The notes below the pieces were generated by a model. It had not been told where the DNA came from, did no database searches, and saw only the letters and a program-made list of their open reading frames with translations. Of a stretch of DNA of 64,000 bases, positions 1-10,137 are shown piece by piece. Position numbers and translations under genes: made by a program. Source of the DNA: Planococcus sp. MB-3u-03 (GTDB lineage Bacteria > Bacillota > Bacilli > Bacillales_A > Planococcaceae). Where the stretch lies: NCBI RefSeq assembly GCF_002833405.1, contig NZ_CP025135.1:1965501-2029500 (forward strand), read 5' to 3'. The stretch's first letter is position 1. Each line of letters starts with the position of its first letter.

Positions 1-315
1 TACGCCTTCTAGCTGCTTTCGGGTAATCGTCTTGTCCCCCGTGTCTTGCTCCACTACTGCGCCTTCTGCATCTTCTGTTTCCGTTGAAAACCCGATCAAT
101 ACTTCCGCTTCGTACGTTTTTCCTTGATCAGTGATATACTCTGCCACTTTGGTCGATCGCCCGAGGCAAATGGGCAATACGCCGTCCACTTGGGGATCGA
201 GCGTCCCGGTATGCCCGACTTTTTTCGTTTTCAGGATTTTCCGCAAGCGAAAAACGCAATCGTGGGACGTCATGCCCGGTTCTTTCCATAATGGAAGAAT
301 CCCATTCGGTTCCAT
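1..315 (-). CDS. truB: tRNA pseudouridine(55) synthase TruB, N-terminal part (cut by window start)
   Basis: Makes the universal pseudouridine at position 55 in the T-loop of tRNAs. The 105 visible codons carry the family start (GMTSHDCV, residues 14-21) and the catalytic motif GHTGTLDP, whose Asp40 is the expected nucleophile. The C-terminal two thirds lie outside the window. The start at 315 is chosen because GAGAGGGG sits about seven bases upstream and because it matches the family N-terminus; an in-frame ATG 21 bases further upstream lacks such a site. In Bacillus truB follows rbfA in one operon. Here a strong terminator lies between them, so truB depends on readthrough or on a promoter I could not define. 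Function is certain from sequence; the C-terminus is unseen. Confidence 0.95.
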   Translation of the reverse strand, partial: MEPNGILPLWKEPGMTSHDCVFRLRKILKTKKVGHTGTLDPQVDGVLPICLGRSTKVAEYITDQGKTYEAEVLIGFSTETEDAEGAVVEQDTGDKTITRKQLEGV

Positions 316-365
316 ATCGGAAGCCCCTCTCTTCATCGGCACTAGGACCGAACTATATAGTATGT

Positions 366-405
366 AGAAAAAAGCCTGCTGTCTAAAAATAGACTGGCAG
401 GCTTT
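366..405 (-). terminator. Rho-independent terminator after rbfA
   Basis: On the minus strand the arms AAAGCCTGC and GCAGGCTTT pair around an inner GTCT/AGAC stem and an A/T-rich loop, followed directly by a T run. It begins a few bases after the rbfA stop codon and so separates rbfA from truB. Confidence 0.85.
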
Positions 406-409
406 CGGT

Positions 410-763
410 TTACTCTTCTGTTGGATCTTTGATATCCCGCAGCAATGATTCAATCCGATTGCCGTATGCGACAGACGAATCGATTTCAAACGCCAATTCA
501 GGAGTCTTGCGCAAACGGATCCGCTGCCCGATTTCCGAGCGGATGAATCCTTTGGACTTGGCAAGGCCGAGCAAAGTCTGCTCTTTCGCCTTGTCATCGC
601 CCAGCACGCTAATATAGACTGTTGCCTGCTGAAGGTCGCCCGTCACTTCGACATCTGTCACTGTGACAAATCCGATGCGCGGATCTTTCAGTTTTCTGCC
701 GATAATATCGCCGAGCTCTTTTTTCATCTGCTCAGCTACACGATTCGAGCGCATTGATGACAT
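410..763 (-). CDS. rbfA: Ribosome-binding factor A (RbfA)
   Basis: A 117-residue KH-like protein that binds the free 30S subunit and helps 16S rRNA 5' end maturation, important for growth in the cold. The sequence opens with [15 protein letters not shown] and has the family block [18 protein letters not shown] (about 27-44) and [16 protein letters not shown] (about 75-90). It lies about 20 bases downstream of ylxP and is the last gene of the rimP-nusA-ylxR-ylxQ-infB-ylxP-rbfA run, being followed by a terminator. Length and sequence agree closely with B. subtilis RbfA. No odd features. Confidence 0.96.
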   Translation of the reverse strand: MSSMRSNRVAEQMKKELGDIIGRKLKDPRIGFVTVTDVEVTGDLQQATVYISVLGDDKAKEQTLLGLAKSKGFIRSEIGQRIRLRKTPELAFEIDSSVAYGNRIESLLRDIKDPTEE

Positions 764-781
764 TTCGAATCCACTCCGTTC

Positions 782-1059
782 TTACAAATATTCTTTCTCT
801 ATTGCCATGCATTCCCACGACGGATTGCTTTCCAGATAGCGCAGCACCTGCTCCATTTCACGCTCCGCTGCTTCTTTCGAAGAAGAAACGGTGACGAACG
901 CGAGGCGCGTGCGCTGCCAAACTTCCTGGTGATCGACTTCCGCCGCCGATCATTGAATTTCTGCTTTGTGCGGGTCATCATGCTTTTGACGACTGCACGT
1001 TTATCTTTCAATGAATGCGCGGTAGGGATAAAGAATTCGCATTCCATCGAAAGGATCAT
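782..1059 (-). CDS. ylxP: DUF503 family protein YlxP, frameshifted
   Basis: Small protein of unknown molecular role, regularly found between infB and rbfA. The first frame reads [21 protein letters not shown] and the family text resumes in the next frame as [15 protein letters not shown], ending [11 protein letters not shown] at a TAA at 782-784. One base is missing near position 950, where inserting one base restores a continuous protein of about 92 residues. I read this as a sequence error. The start ATG overlaps the infB stop (ATGA), indicating translational coupling. Function is not assigned; a link to ribosome assembly is inferred only from its neighbours. Confidence 0.85.
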
Positions 1060-3369
1060 TTTCTTTCGATTTCTTCCATGATGAACGCTTCGATGATGTC
1101 GCCTTCTTTAACATCGTTGAAGTTTTGATTGTCACACCGCATTCGTAGCCTTTTGCGACTTCTTTCGCGTCATCTTTAAAGCGTTTCAAGGTATCGATTT
1201 CGCCTTCGAAGACGACAATGCCATCACGGATGACACGCACGCCGCTGTCGCGGGTGATCTTGCCTTCAGTTACGTAGCTTCCGGCAATCGTTCCGACTTT
1301 AGACACTTTGAACGTGCTGCGGATTTCCGCTTGCCCGATGATTTTCTCTTCGAACTCTGGGTCCAAGAGGCCTTTCATCGCTGCTTCGATTTCTTCGATT
1401 ACTTTATAGATGATGCGGTGCAAGCGGATATCGACGCCTTCTGCATCTGCTGCGCGCTTGGCGTTGACATCCGGGCGGACGTTAAAGCCGATTATGATGG
1501 CATTGGATGCTGCCGCCAGTGACACATCGGATTCCGTGATCGCTCCGGCGCCTGTATGGATGACTTTACGTTGACGCCTTCCACATCGATTTTCAAGAGT
1601 GAAGCAGCCATGGCTTCCACTGTCCCTTGAACGTCAGCTTTGACGATCAAGTTCAACTCTTTCATTTCGCCTTGTTTCAATTGATCAAACAAGTTATCCA
1701 GCGTGACGCGGTTCTTTTCAGAACGCATTTCCTGCAACGCTGTAGCCGAACGGGCTTCACCGATTTGACGAGCAGTTTTCTCGTCTTCAAACACGACAAA
1801 ACGGTCGCCGGCTTGCGGTACATCACTAAGTCCAGTAATTTCAACAGGCGTTGATGGGCCAGCTGTTTTCACGCGGCGGCCAAGATCGTTAACCATTGCG
1901 CGCACGCGCCCGAATGTATTGCCGACAACGATCGGGTCGCCGACATGCAAAGTGCCATCCTGTACGAGCAAAGTCGCAACAGATCCGCGGCCTTTATCTA
2001 GCTCCGCTTCAATGACCGTACCGATTGCACGGCGGCCAGGATTCGCTTTCAATTCCCCGACTTCAGAAACAAGCAAGATCATTTCAAGTAGCGTGTCGAT
2101 TCCGTCTCCAGTCAAAGCGGAAAGCGGAACGAAAATCGTATCGCCACCCCATGCTTCAGGCACTAAACCGTGCTCAGTCAATTCCTGCATAACGCGGTCC
2201 GGGTTTGCGGACGGTTTATCCATTTTATTGACTGCGATGATGATCGGAACTTCGGCAGCTTTTGCGTGATTGATCGCTTCCACTGTCTGCGGCATAACGC
2301 CGTCATCAGCAGCAACAACGATAATGGCAATATCCGTTACTTTCGCACCGCGCGCACGCATCGTCGTGAACGCTGCGTGGCCTGGTGTATCCAGGAATGT
2401 GATTTTCTTGCCGTCTTCCTCGACTTGGTAAGCACCGATATGCTGTGTAATCCCACCTGCTTCTCCAGCAGTCACTTTCGTGTGGCGGATTGAATCCAGC
2501 AAGGTTGTTTTACCGTGGTCGACGTGGCCCATGATTGTAACAACAGACGGGCGTTCTTCTTTTTTAGCTTCTTCTTCAGGTTCGAAGTAGACTTCCAAAT
2601 CGGTTTTATCGACCAAGATTTCTTCTTCTACTTCCACATCGTATTCTGCACAGACAAGCTCAATGGCATCTTTATCCAACTCTTGGTTGATGGTTGCCAT
2701 AACGCCAAGCATGAACAATTTTTTGATGATTTCAGAAGGCTCACGGCCAAGTTTTTTCGCCAAATCGCCAACAGTCAAAGATTCACTGAATGTGATTTTT
2801 GACGGCAATTCTTTTTCTCTCTTCGGCATTGGCGGCATCGGGTTCACCGGACGCTGCTGTTTGCCTTTGCGGTTGCGGTTTTGCCCGCCGCGCCCTGGTC
2901 CGTTCGAACGGCCGCGTTGGCCTGGTCCTGGAGCTGGTTTTGCAGCTTTTGGCGTGAAGTTGGAACCGCGCCCTGCTTGGCTCGTTCCTTGCTGCGTAGA
3001 TTGCGTGCGGTTCTGGCTGCCTTGTGAGCCTTGTGAGCGGTTTTGTCCGCCTTGTCCAGCTGTACGGTTCTGGCCTTGTCCGCTTTGAGGACGGGATTGT
3101 CCGCCTTGTGGGCGATTTTGTCCGCCTTGGCTTCCTTGTCCGCTTTGTCCACGGCGCTGGTTTTGGCCTTGCGGGCGGGATTGTGAACCTTGTGCACGGT
3201 TTCCTTGTGCAGGTTTTTTATAAATGCCGTCCAATTTCGTTACAGCAGTATCTTCTAGTGTCGCCATATGGTTATTGACTTTAATATTCATTTTTGACAA
3301 TTCGTCGATGATGTCTTTGCTCGGTTTATTTACTTTTTTTGCGTATTCATGTACTCGAATTTTGGTCAT
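1056..3369 (-). CDS. infB: Translation initiation factor IF-2, with two frameshifts
   Basis: GTPase that brings initiator fMet-tRNA to the 30S subunit and promotes 50S joining. Layout: N-terminal IF2 domain (about 1-52), a Gln/Gly/Arg/Asn-rich low-complexity linker (about 54-180), second IF2 N-terminal domain (about 190-240), G domain with GHVDHGKTT near residue 280, DTPGHAAF and NKMD, then domains II-IV. Two single A losses, near 1566 (GTAAAG where GTAAAAG is expected) and near 1125 (ATCAAAAC where ATCAAAAAC is expected), break the C-terminal part. Restoring them gives about 771 residues ending [15 protein letters not shown]2 is essential, so these are probably sequence errors. The stop overlaps the ylxP start. 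Confidence 0.93.
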
Positions 3370-3383
3370 CTGCTCACCCCCGG

Positions 3384-3692
3384 TTAGTTTTCATCAAACA
3401 AGCTCGTCATTTTCTTGGCAAAACCATTATCGGTAATCGCCAGAACGACGCGTGCTTCTTTTCCTATTGCATGCCCAATCTCATAGCGGCTAGCGCCTAT
3501 GCGCACTGGGACGTTATAGGAATTGCATTTATCGTGCAGTTTTTTTCTCGTGTTTTCAGACGCATCTTCAGCCACAATGACTAATTTCGCGTTGCCGCGG
3601 CGCACTTCGCTGATGACCAGTTCTTCACCGGTTACCAGCTTGCGTGCACGCGTGGCAAGCCCTAAAAACTGCAGGATTTTTTCTTTATTCAT
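3384..3692 (-). CDS. ylxQ: L7Ae-family kink-turn RNA-binding protein YlxQ
   Basis: A 102-residue protein of the L7Ae/L30e family, which binds kink-turns in RNA. It is usually encoded between ylxR and infB and was named RplGA in B. subtilis because of this family relation. The sequence has the expected fold markers [15 protein letters not shown] (about 10-24), [10 protein letters not shown] (about 36-45) and a C-terminal [10 protein letters not shown]. It overlaps ylxR by four bases and precedes infB by 14 bases, so it is part of the nusA-infB operon. The RNA partner in this organism is unknown. Confidence 0.93.
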   Translation of the reverse strand: MNKEKILQFLGLATRARKLVTGEELVISEVRRGNAKLVIVAEDASENTRKKLHDKCNSYNVPVRIGASRYEIGHAIGKEARVVLAITDNGFAKKMTSLFDEN

Positions 3693-3970
3693 GATTTCAG
3701 CTGCTCTCTGCGTACGGCATGGACCAGCTCTTCGTAAATTTCGCCTGGAACTTTCACTTCAAGCTGCTTGTCCAAAACCTTCTTTTTGCGTGCCAGTTCG
3801 ATGGCATCTTCCGATTTGGATACATATGCGCCTCTTCCTGACTTTTTGCCGGTAAGATCGACGAATACTTCTCCTTCTTTGGAACGCACGACGCGGATCA
3901 TTTCCTTTTTCGGATGCATTTCACCGGTCGCGACGCATTTTCTCAGCGGAATTTTCTTTTGCATAGCCAA
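3689..3970 (-). CDS. ylxR: YlxR family RNA-binding protein (RnpM)
   Basis: A 93-residue DUF448 protein. Family members bind RNA, and the B. subtilis protein has been described as a modulator of RNase P (RnpM). The signature RKCVATGEMHPKKEMIRVVR (about 10-29) and GRGAYVS (about 46-52) are present. The TTG at 3970 is preferred over the ATG two codons later: AAGGTG sits about seven bases before the TTG, and the resulting length matches the B. subtilis N-terminus exactly. It overlaps ylxQ by four bases and lies 19 bases after nusA. Confidence 0.92.
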   Translation of the reverse strand: MAMQKKIPLRKCVATGEMHPKKEMIRVVRSKEGEVFVDLTGKKSGRGAYVSKSEDAIELARKKKVLDKQLEVKVPGEIYEELVHAVRREQLKS

Positions 3971-3989
3971 CGGATATCACCTTCTCAGC

Positions 3990-5117
3990 TTATTCTTCTT
4001 CGTCGTAAAAATCAAAGTCATCTGTGTCAGCTTCAGCATCCGACTTCACGATTACCGCGCCTTCAGGCGGATAAATCCCTAGTTCACGTGCATCCGTTTC
4101 ACTCTTGATATCGATTTTCCAACCTGTCAATTTCGCAGCCAGACGCGCATTTTGCCCGCGTTTGCCGATCGCAAGAGACAATTGGTAATCCGGTACGACA
4201 ACTGTCGTCGATTTATCGTCCTCACTCACTTGCACATCCAAAACTTTGGATGGGCTAAGGGCGTTCGCTACGAATACGACCGGGTCTTCTGACCATTCCA
4301 CGATGTCGATTTTCTCGCCGCCCAGTTCGTTGACGATGGTTTGCACTCGGCCGCCTCGTGATCCGACGCATGAACCGACTGGATCCACTTCTTCATCGTT
4401 AGCGTGGACGGAGATTTTCGAACGGTCTCCCGCTTCACGCGCAATCGATTTGATTTCGACGATGCCGTCATAGATTTCCGGCACTTCGTTTTCGAACAAA
4501 CGGCGTAAAAGTCCTGGATGTGTGCGCGAAACGAACACTTGTGGGCCGCGTGTTGTGCGTTCGACTTTAGTAATATAGACTTTGATGCGGTCATGCGGCT
4601 GGTAGCTTTCGTTCGGCATTTGTTCCGTCTGCGGCAATACCGCTTCGACTTTTCCTAAACCGACATACAGATTGCGGGCATCCATGCGTTCAACGATACC
4701 GTTGACGATATCATCCGCGCGGTCTACATACTCTTCAAAGATCAACCCGCGCTCTGCTTCGCGTACGCGCTGTGTGACGACTTGTTTCGCGGTTTGGGCA
4801 GCGATTCGGCCGAAATTGCGCGGTGTGACTTCCTCTTCCACGATATCGCCGATTTCATAAACCGGGTTGAGTGCATGCGCATCTTCCAATGAGATTTGCA
4901 GGCGGTCATCTTCGACTTCCTCAACGACATCCTTGCGGGAATAGACGAGCATCGTCCCGGTATCAAGGTTCAAATCGACGCGGACGTTCTGCGCTTGGTT
5001 GAAATTGCGCTTATAAGCGGTGACAAGTGCTGCTTCGATCGCTTCGATCAGCACATCGCGTGATATTCCTTTTTGTTTCTCCAACACTTCTAAAGCATCC
5101 AATAGCTCACTGCTCAT
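3990..5117 (-). CDS. nusA: Transcription termination/antitermination factor NusA
   Basis: Binds RNA polymerase and nascent RNA and controls pausing, hairpin termination and antitermination. The 375 residues show the N-terminal polymerase-binding domain (1-130, starting [17 protein letters not shown]), an S1 domain (about 135-200, with [16 protein letters not shown]), and two KH domains (about 200-345, with [12 protein letters not shown] and [13 protein letters not shown]). The C-terminal tail is acidic ([14 protein letters not shown]). Length agrees with the Gram-positive form, which lacks the extra acidic repeats of E. coli. It follows rimP by 26 bases with a TAGGAG site. Confidence 0.97.
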   Translation of the reverse strand: MSSELLDALEVLEKQKGISRDVLIEAIEAALVTAYKRNFNQAQNVRVDLNLDTGTMLVYSRKDVVEEVEDDRLQISLEDAHALNPVYEIGDIVEEEVTPRNFGRIAAQTAKQVVTQRVREAERGLIFEEYVDRADDIVNGIVERMDARNLYVGLGKVEAVLPQTEQMPNESYQPHDRIKVYITKVERTTRGPQVFVSRTHPGLLRRLFENEVPEIYDGIVEIKSIAREAGDRSKISVHANDEEVDPVGSCVGSRGGRVQTIVNELGGEKIDIVEWSEDPVVFVANALSPSKVLDVQVSEDDKSTTVVVPDYQLSLAIGKRGQNARLAAKLTGWKIDIKSETDARELGIYPPEGAVIVKSDAEADTDDFDFYDEEE

Positions 5118-5143
5118 AGTTATTCACTCCTAAATTCTTCTAT

Positions 5144-5623
5144 TCAGCTTGCAGAAAAATCGATCGCCAGACGGATCATGGCAATTTTCTTTCTCGGGAT
5201 GCTGATGGTTTTTCTGCGGGTCTTGATCTTGATCTCGATCTCCACTTGTTCTTCATCAAACGACTTCAAATAACCTTCGAATTCTTTAGCATCTTCCACC
5301 GGCTCGTACGTTTTGATATAGATGAAATTCTCCAAGGCTTTTTCGAAATCCTTTTCCTTCTTCAACGGACGTTCTGCCCCCGGTGAAGATACTTCAAGGA
5401 AGTAGTTCTGTTCGATCGGGTCGGTTGCATCCAGCTCTTCGCTTAAACGTTCGCTGACGATTGCGCATTGGTCGATATCGATCGGCTCCTGTGGATTGTC
5501 CACATAAACGCGCAAGAACCAGTTCTTTCCTTCTTTCACGAACTCGACATCGACCAGTTCAAGTTCCAGCTCATCGATGATCGGTTGTGCCATTGCTTCG
5601 ATTTGTTCAGTAATTTTGCTCAT
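5144..5623 (-). CDS. rimP: Ribosome maturation factor RimP
   Basis: A 159-residue protein needed for 30S subunit maturation. The start is placed at 5623 because AGGAGG lies seven bases upstream and the product begins MSKITEQIEAMAQPI as in relatives; the open frame extends 19 codons further upstream without a ribosome-binding site. Family text includes LELVDVEFVKEGKNWFLRVYVD (N-terminal domain; shown in parts at about 17-38) and the conserved ISSPG-like element EVSSPGAERPL (about 78-88). It opens the rimP-nusA-infB operon, just after the polC terminator. Confidence 0.95.
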   Translation of the reverse strand: MSKITEQIEAMAQPIIDELELELVDVEFVKEGKNWFLRVYVDNPQEPIDIDQCAIVSERLSEELDATDPIEQNYFLEVSSPGAERPLKKEKDFEKALENFIYIKTYEPVEDAKEFEGYLKSFDEEQVEIEIKIKTRRKTISIPRKKIAMIRLAIDFSAS

Positions 5624-5654
5624 AAAATGCCTCCTGCCAATAATATGCCATAAC

Positions 5655-5683
5655 AAACAGAAAAGAGCGGGAGAACCCACTCT
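5655..5683 (-). terminator. Rho-independent terminator after polC
   Basis: AGAGTGGG and CCCGCTCT form an eight-pair stem (one G-T pair) around a TTCT loop on the minus strand, followed by TTTTCTGTTTG. It sits between polC and rimP, so the rimP operon needs its own promoter or readthrough. Confidence 0.75.
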
Positions 5684-5749
5684 TCTGCGACAGAGCTATC
5701 AGTAAATGTTATTACAATAATACCATGCTTGGCGGTGCGGCGCAACTGA

Positions 5750-8700
5750 CTAGAACAAGGATAGCTGATTGGCATCAGGCATCCCTTCCAGGCAGCCATG
5801 GTCATCCATGTACTCGATGATCGTTTTTGAAACGCGGCCGCGCTGCTGCAAATCTTCCTTCGACAGGAATTCGCCTTCCGCTCTTGCGGCGACGATCGAT
5901 TTCGCGGCATTCGTGCCGAGTCCTGGAATGGCATTGAACGGTGGGATCAATGTATTGCCTTCAATCAGGAATTGATCCGCAGACGATTTATACAAATCGA
6001 CTTTCTGGAATGAATAGCCGCGTTCGACCATTTCAAGCGCCAGTTCCATGACCGTCAGCAAGTTCTTTTCTTTCGTCGAAGCTTCGAGTCCTCTTGAGTT
6101 GATTTCGTCCACTTTGGCACGGATCGACTGGGATCCTTTCGCCATGGCGTTGACATCGAAATCTTCTGCACGCACCGTGAAGTACGCGGCGTAGTAAAGG
6201 ACCGGGAAATGAACTTTGAAATAAGCGATGCGGACCGCCATCAAGACGTAAGCGGCGGCGTGCGCTTTCGGGAACATGTACTTGATCTTTTTACATGATT
6301 CGATATACCAGTTCGGGACGGCTTTTTCTTTCATCGCCGCTTCCATCTCCGGCGTCAAGCCTTTCCCTTTCCGTACCGATTCCATGATCTTGAACGCCAA
6401 AGATGACTCAAGCCCTTGATAAATTAAGTAGACCATGATGTCATCCCGGCAGCCGATGACGTCGGACAGTTGGCAAGTGCCGTTGTGGATCAATTCCTGG
6501 GCATTGCCGAGCCAAACATCCGTGCCGTGCGACAATCCGGAAATCTGCACGAGTTCAGAGAACGTCGTCGGTTTCGTATCTTCGAGCATTTGGCGGACGA
6601 AGCGCGTCCCGAACTCCGGGATGCCGAGCGTTCCGGTTTTACAGCCGATCTGCTCTTTCGTGACGCCGAGCGATTCGGGGCCAGCGAAAATCTTCATCAC
6701 TTCCGGATCATCTGTCGGGATCGTCTTCGGGTCGATGCCGGACAGATCCTGCAACATGCGGATCACTGTCGGGTCATCATGCCCGAGAATATCGAGCTTC
6801 AATAAATTATCGTGGATCGAGTGGAAGTCGAAATGAGTCGTCTTCCATTCGGAATCTTGCGCATCCGCTGGAAATTGGATCGGCGAGAAATCGTAGATGT
6901 CCATATAATCGGGCACAACGATGATGCCGCCCGGGTGCTGGCCTGTGCTGCGCTTGACGCCAGAACAGCCTTGCACCAAACGGTCGATCTCTGCGCCGCG
7001 CATCGTCATATCGCGGTCATTGGCGTAGCCGCGCACATACCCGTAGGCTGTTTTTTCTGCTACCGTCCCGATCGTGCCTGCCCGGAAGACATTGTCTTCG
7101 CCGAACAGCACTTTCGTGTAATTATGCGCTTGCGGCTGATATTCGCCACTGAAGTTCAAATCGATATCGGGAACTTTGTCTCCTTTAAATCCAAGGAAGG
7201 TTTCAAAGGGAATGTCCTGTCCATCTTTCTTATACGGAATCCCGCAATCCGGGCAATCCTTATCTTTCAAGTCAAAGCCGGAACCGACAGAGCCGTCATC
7301 GAAGAACTCGGATTTCTTGCATTTCCGGCATACATAATGAGGCGGCAAAGGGTTGACTTCCGTAATTTCCGTCAGCGTCGCGACAAGGGACGATCCGACA
7401 GACCCCCGGGAACCAACGAGATAGCCGTCATCAAGCGATTTTTTTACCAGTTTATGCGAAATCAAATAGATGACCGCAAACCCATGGCCGATGATCGACT
7501 TCAATTCCTTCTCGATGCGCGCCTCGACGATTTCCGGCAAGTCGTCTCCGTAAATCGAGCGGGCCATCGTATAGCTGAGTTCACGGACTTCCTCATCCGC
7601 TCCTTCAATTTTCGGTGTATACAATTCGTCTTTGATCGGTTTGACGACATCGATCATATCGGCAATCTTTAAGGAATTGTCGACTACAATCTCACGAGCC
7701 GTCTCTTCCCCAAGAAAATCGAAAGCATCGAGCATTTCATTCGTCGTCCGGAAATGAACTTTCGGCAAGGTCGAACGGTTCAGCGGATTCGCCCCGCCTT
7801 GGGAACCGATCAGCACTTGACGGAAGATGGCATCCGTTTCATCAAGGTAATGGACATTTCCTGTCGCGACCAGCGGCTTATCGAGCTTGCGGCTCACTTT
7901 GGCCAGCTTGCGGATGATGTCTTCTAGATTCCATTCGTCGCGGATCAATTCGCGGTCGATCAATGGCTGGTACACTTCTTTCGGATGCACTTCCAAATAA
8001 TCATAGAACTGTGCAGTGCGTTCCACTTCTTCCATCGATTTCTGCATGACCGCTTCGAACACTTCGCCTTTATCGCAGCCCGAACCGACGAGCAAGCCTT
8101 TTCGGTGGCGCTGCAAAAGCGAACGCGGGATGCGCGGGACACGGTAGAAATAATTGATATGGGAGGCTGAAACGAGCTTGAACAGGTTTTTCAAGCCTTC
8201 CTGGTCTTTTGCCAAAAGTGTGCAATGAGTCGGCCGTGAGCGTTTATAGGAATCCCCCGTCCCGACATAATCATTCAATTGATCGTGGTAAAGGATGCCT
8301 TTATCGTCCGCTTCTTTCAATAGATGCGTCAACAGGTAAGCGGTCGCTTCCGTATCGTAGATGGCGCGGTGATGCTGCGTCAGTTCGATATTGAATTTCT
8401 TCGCCAGCGTGTTCAAACGGTGGTTTTTCATTTCCGGGTGAAGCATGCGGGCAAGTTCTAGCGTATCAATCGTGGCATGCGTTTTATCGATGCCGTATTT
8501 CTTATAGGCGACATAGAGGAAGCCCATATCGAACGAGGCGTTATGCGCGACCATGATATGATCGCCTGCCCATTCATGGTATTCGCGGATGACGTCTTCG
8601 ACTTCCGGTGCGTTTCGGACCATATCATCCGTAATGCCCGTCAAGTCGATCGTCGTCGCCGACAAAGGATGGTGCGGATTGGCGAATCGCTCGAATTTAT

Positions 8701-10057
8701 CGATGATATTCCCGCCCTTGATTTTGACCGCTGCCAGCTCGATGATCGTGTCGTAAACAGCGGATAACCCAGTCGTCTCTAAGTCAAAGACGACAAAAGT
8801 CTCTTCCTCAAGCAAAGCATGGCGTTCTTCATAGGCAATCGGGACGCCGTCATCGACTAAGTTCGCTTCCAAGCCGAATATCGCCTTGATGCCGTGCTTT
8901 TGGCTTGCGGCATAAGCATCCGGAAAGGCCTGGACGCCTGCGTGGTCCGTGACTGCGATCGCCGGATGTCCCCATTTTGCCGCTTGGGCGACCAATGATT
9001 CAATGGAAGAAACAGCGTCCATTTGGCTCATCGGAGAATGGAGGTGCAATTCCGCGCGTTTGGTTTCAGCTGTGTCTTTGCGGACGGACGGATTGATTTC
9101 GACCATATCATTCGACATCATGACCAGATCCCTGACGAATGTATCGGTTTGGATCGAGCCTCTTGCTCTCAGCCACATGCCTTTTTTCGCTTGGGCCATG
9201 AGCTCCGCGTCTTCTTTATCGCGTGAGAACATTTTGACGAGAATCGAATCCGTATAATCGGTCATCTTGACGGTCAATAGCGAACGGCCGCTGCGCAGCT
9301 CGCGGACTTCAACATCAAAAACGAAGCCTTCGATGGTCACGCGGCGTTCTTCGTCGACAATCGAACGGATCTCGACGATCGGCTCATCCGGTTTGATGGC
9401 AGATCCCATCTGGAATGGACCGGATGGTGCGCCATTTTCTTTGCGCTCGGTTTCCCGTTTCTTCATGTCTGCGACAGCTCGTTTCGCCATCGCTTCTTCT
9501 TCGGCTTTGCGCTCTTCCATAAAGGCAGCGCGCGCTTCCTGTTGGTCTTCTGCCGATAGCTGGAAATCGATCGAAAATGCCGGAAATCCGAATTGTTGGA
9601 AAACCTGGCTTAATTTATCAGTGTATTTGGATTTCAATGCCATCATTTCATGTTCATGGCAGCAGTCGACGATCAATTTATTGCCATTCCATACAGGTGC
9701 TTGTGACAGCAGGCGCTCGCGTAGTGGCGGTGCCATATCCGCCAATTCGTCGACGACATGTCGCCAGTATGCTGCGACTTGTTCGCCTTCTGCTTGTTGC
9801 GTGGGTGTTTCTATATGCACTTGAACGCTTGCAATCGATGAAAACTTGGCTTGCAGCCGCTCGCGGAAAATAATAAATAATTCAAGCGGCAGCACTTGCT
9901 TGAGTTTGACGATAAAACGCCATGCCCGGTCTTTCTTATGAACGGTCATGCGTGTCAATTCCGCCCCTTCAAAATATGGCATATGGACATCGTCGGTTAA
10001 CTCCAGATGCTGCAGCAGCAATTTAAATCTCATTTTGGCGTCTTGCTCATTTATCAT
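5750..10057 (-). CDS. polC: DNA polymerase III alpha subunit, PolC type
   Basis: The replicative polymerase of low-GC Gram-positives, with built-in proofreading. About 1435 residues. Order: N-terminal domains (1-220), OB fold (about 230-310), PHP domain (from [14 protein letters not shown], about 335) interrupted by a DEDD 3'-5' exonuclease ([12 protein letters not shown], about 420), then the polymerase core with a zinc finger (CRKCKK...CPDCG) and the catalytic block [12 protein letters not shown]. The ATG at 10057 is favoured because AAGGGG lies six bases upstream; an in-frame ATG at 10075 would add six residues. Intact, with no frameshift across 4.3 kb. Ends at a terminator. Confidence 0.96.
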   Translation of the reverse strand: MINEQDAKMRFKLLLQHLELTDDVHMPYFEGAELTRMTVHKKDRAWRFIVKLKQVLPLELFIIFRERLQAKFSSIASVQVHIETPTQQAEGEQVAAYWRHVVDELADMAPPLRERLLSQAPVWNGNKLIVDCCHEHEMMALKSKYTDKLSQVFQQFGFPAFSIDFQLSAEDQQEARAAFMEERKAEEEAMAKRAVADMKKRETERKENGAPSGPFQMGSAIKPDEPIVEIRSIVDEERRVTIEGFVFDVEVRELRSGRSLLTVKMTDYTDSILVKMFSRDKEDAELMAQAKKGMWLRARGSIQTDTFVRDLVMMSNDMVEINPSVRKDTAETKRAELHLHSPMSQMDAVSSIESLVAQAAKWGHPAIAVTDHAGVQAFPDAYAASQKHGIKAIFGLEANLVDDGVPIAYEERHALLEEETFVVFDLETTGLSAVYDTIIELAAVKIKGGNIIDKFERFANPHHPLSATTIDLTGITDDMVRNAPEVEDVIREYHEWAGDHIMVAHNASFDMGFLYVAYKKYGIDKTHATIDTLELARMLHPEMKNHRLNTLAKKFNIELTQHHRAIYDTEATAYLLTHLLKEADDKGILYHDQLNDYVGTGDSYKRSRPTHCTLLAKDQEGLKNLFKLVSASHINYFYRVPRIPRSLLQRHRKGLLVGSGCDKGEVFEAVMQKSMEEVERTAQFYDYLEVHPKEVYQPLIDRELIRDEWNLEDIIRKLAKVSRKLDKPLVATGNVHYLDETDAIFRQVLIGSQGGANPLNRSTLPKVHFRTTNEMLDAFDFLGEETAREIVVDNSLKIADMIDVVKPIKDELYTPKIEGADEEVRELSYTMARSIYGDDLPEIVEARIEKELKSIIGHGFAVIYLISHKLVKKSLDDGYLVGSRGSVGSSLVATLTEITEVNPLPPHYVCRKCKKSEFFDDGSVGSGFDLKDKDCPDCGIPYKKDGQDIPFETFLGFKGDKVPDIDLNFSGEYQPQAHNYTKVLFGEDNVFRAGTIGTVAEKTAYGYVRGYANDRDMTMRGAEIDRLVQGCSGVKRSTGQHPGGIIVVPDYMDIYDFSPIQFPADAQDSEWKTTHFDFHSIHDNLLKLDILGHDDPTVIRMLQDLSGIDPKTIPTDDPEVMKIFAGPESLGVTKEQIGCKTGTLGIPEFGTRFVRQMLEDTKPTTFSELVQISGLSHGTDVWLGNAQELIHNGTCQLSDVIGCRDDIMVYLIYQGLESSLAFKIMESVRKGKGLTPEMEAAMKEKAVPNWYIESCKKIKYMFPKAHAAAYVLMAVRIAYFKVHFPVLYYAAYFTVRAEDFDVNAMAKGSQSIRAKVDEINSRGLEASTKEKNLLTVMELALEMVERGYSFQKVDLYKSSADQFLIEGNTLIPPFNAIPGLGTNAAKSIVAARAEGEFLSKEDLQQRGRVSKTIIEYMDDHGCLEGMPDANQLSLF

Positions 10058-10080
10058 GATTATCCCCTTCGCCATTTATT

Positions 10081-10118
10081 TCAGAAAAAGAAAGGAAAGT
10101 ACGTTTGTACTTTCCTTT
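10081..10118 (-). terminator. Rho-independent terminator after proS
   Basis: A perfect 12-pair stem, AAAGGAAAGTAC with GTACTTTCCTTT around a four-base loop, followed on the minus strand by CTTTTT. It lies between proS and polC and would limit or attenuate polC transcription from the upstream operon. Confidence 0.88.
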
Positions 10119-10137
10119 TATCATATCAGATTATTAT

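Noticed and set aside
2844..3210. Repeated short motif region that could look like a CRISPR or tandem array
   Set aside because: The repeats are irregular, without constant spacers, and are in frame with IF2, encoding its Q/G/R-rich linker.
6812..7672. Long plus-strand open frame of 286 codons inside polC
   Set aside because: Exactly antisense to the well-conserved polymerase core; no ribosome-binding site, and its translation has no recognisable domain.
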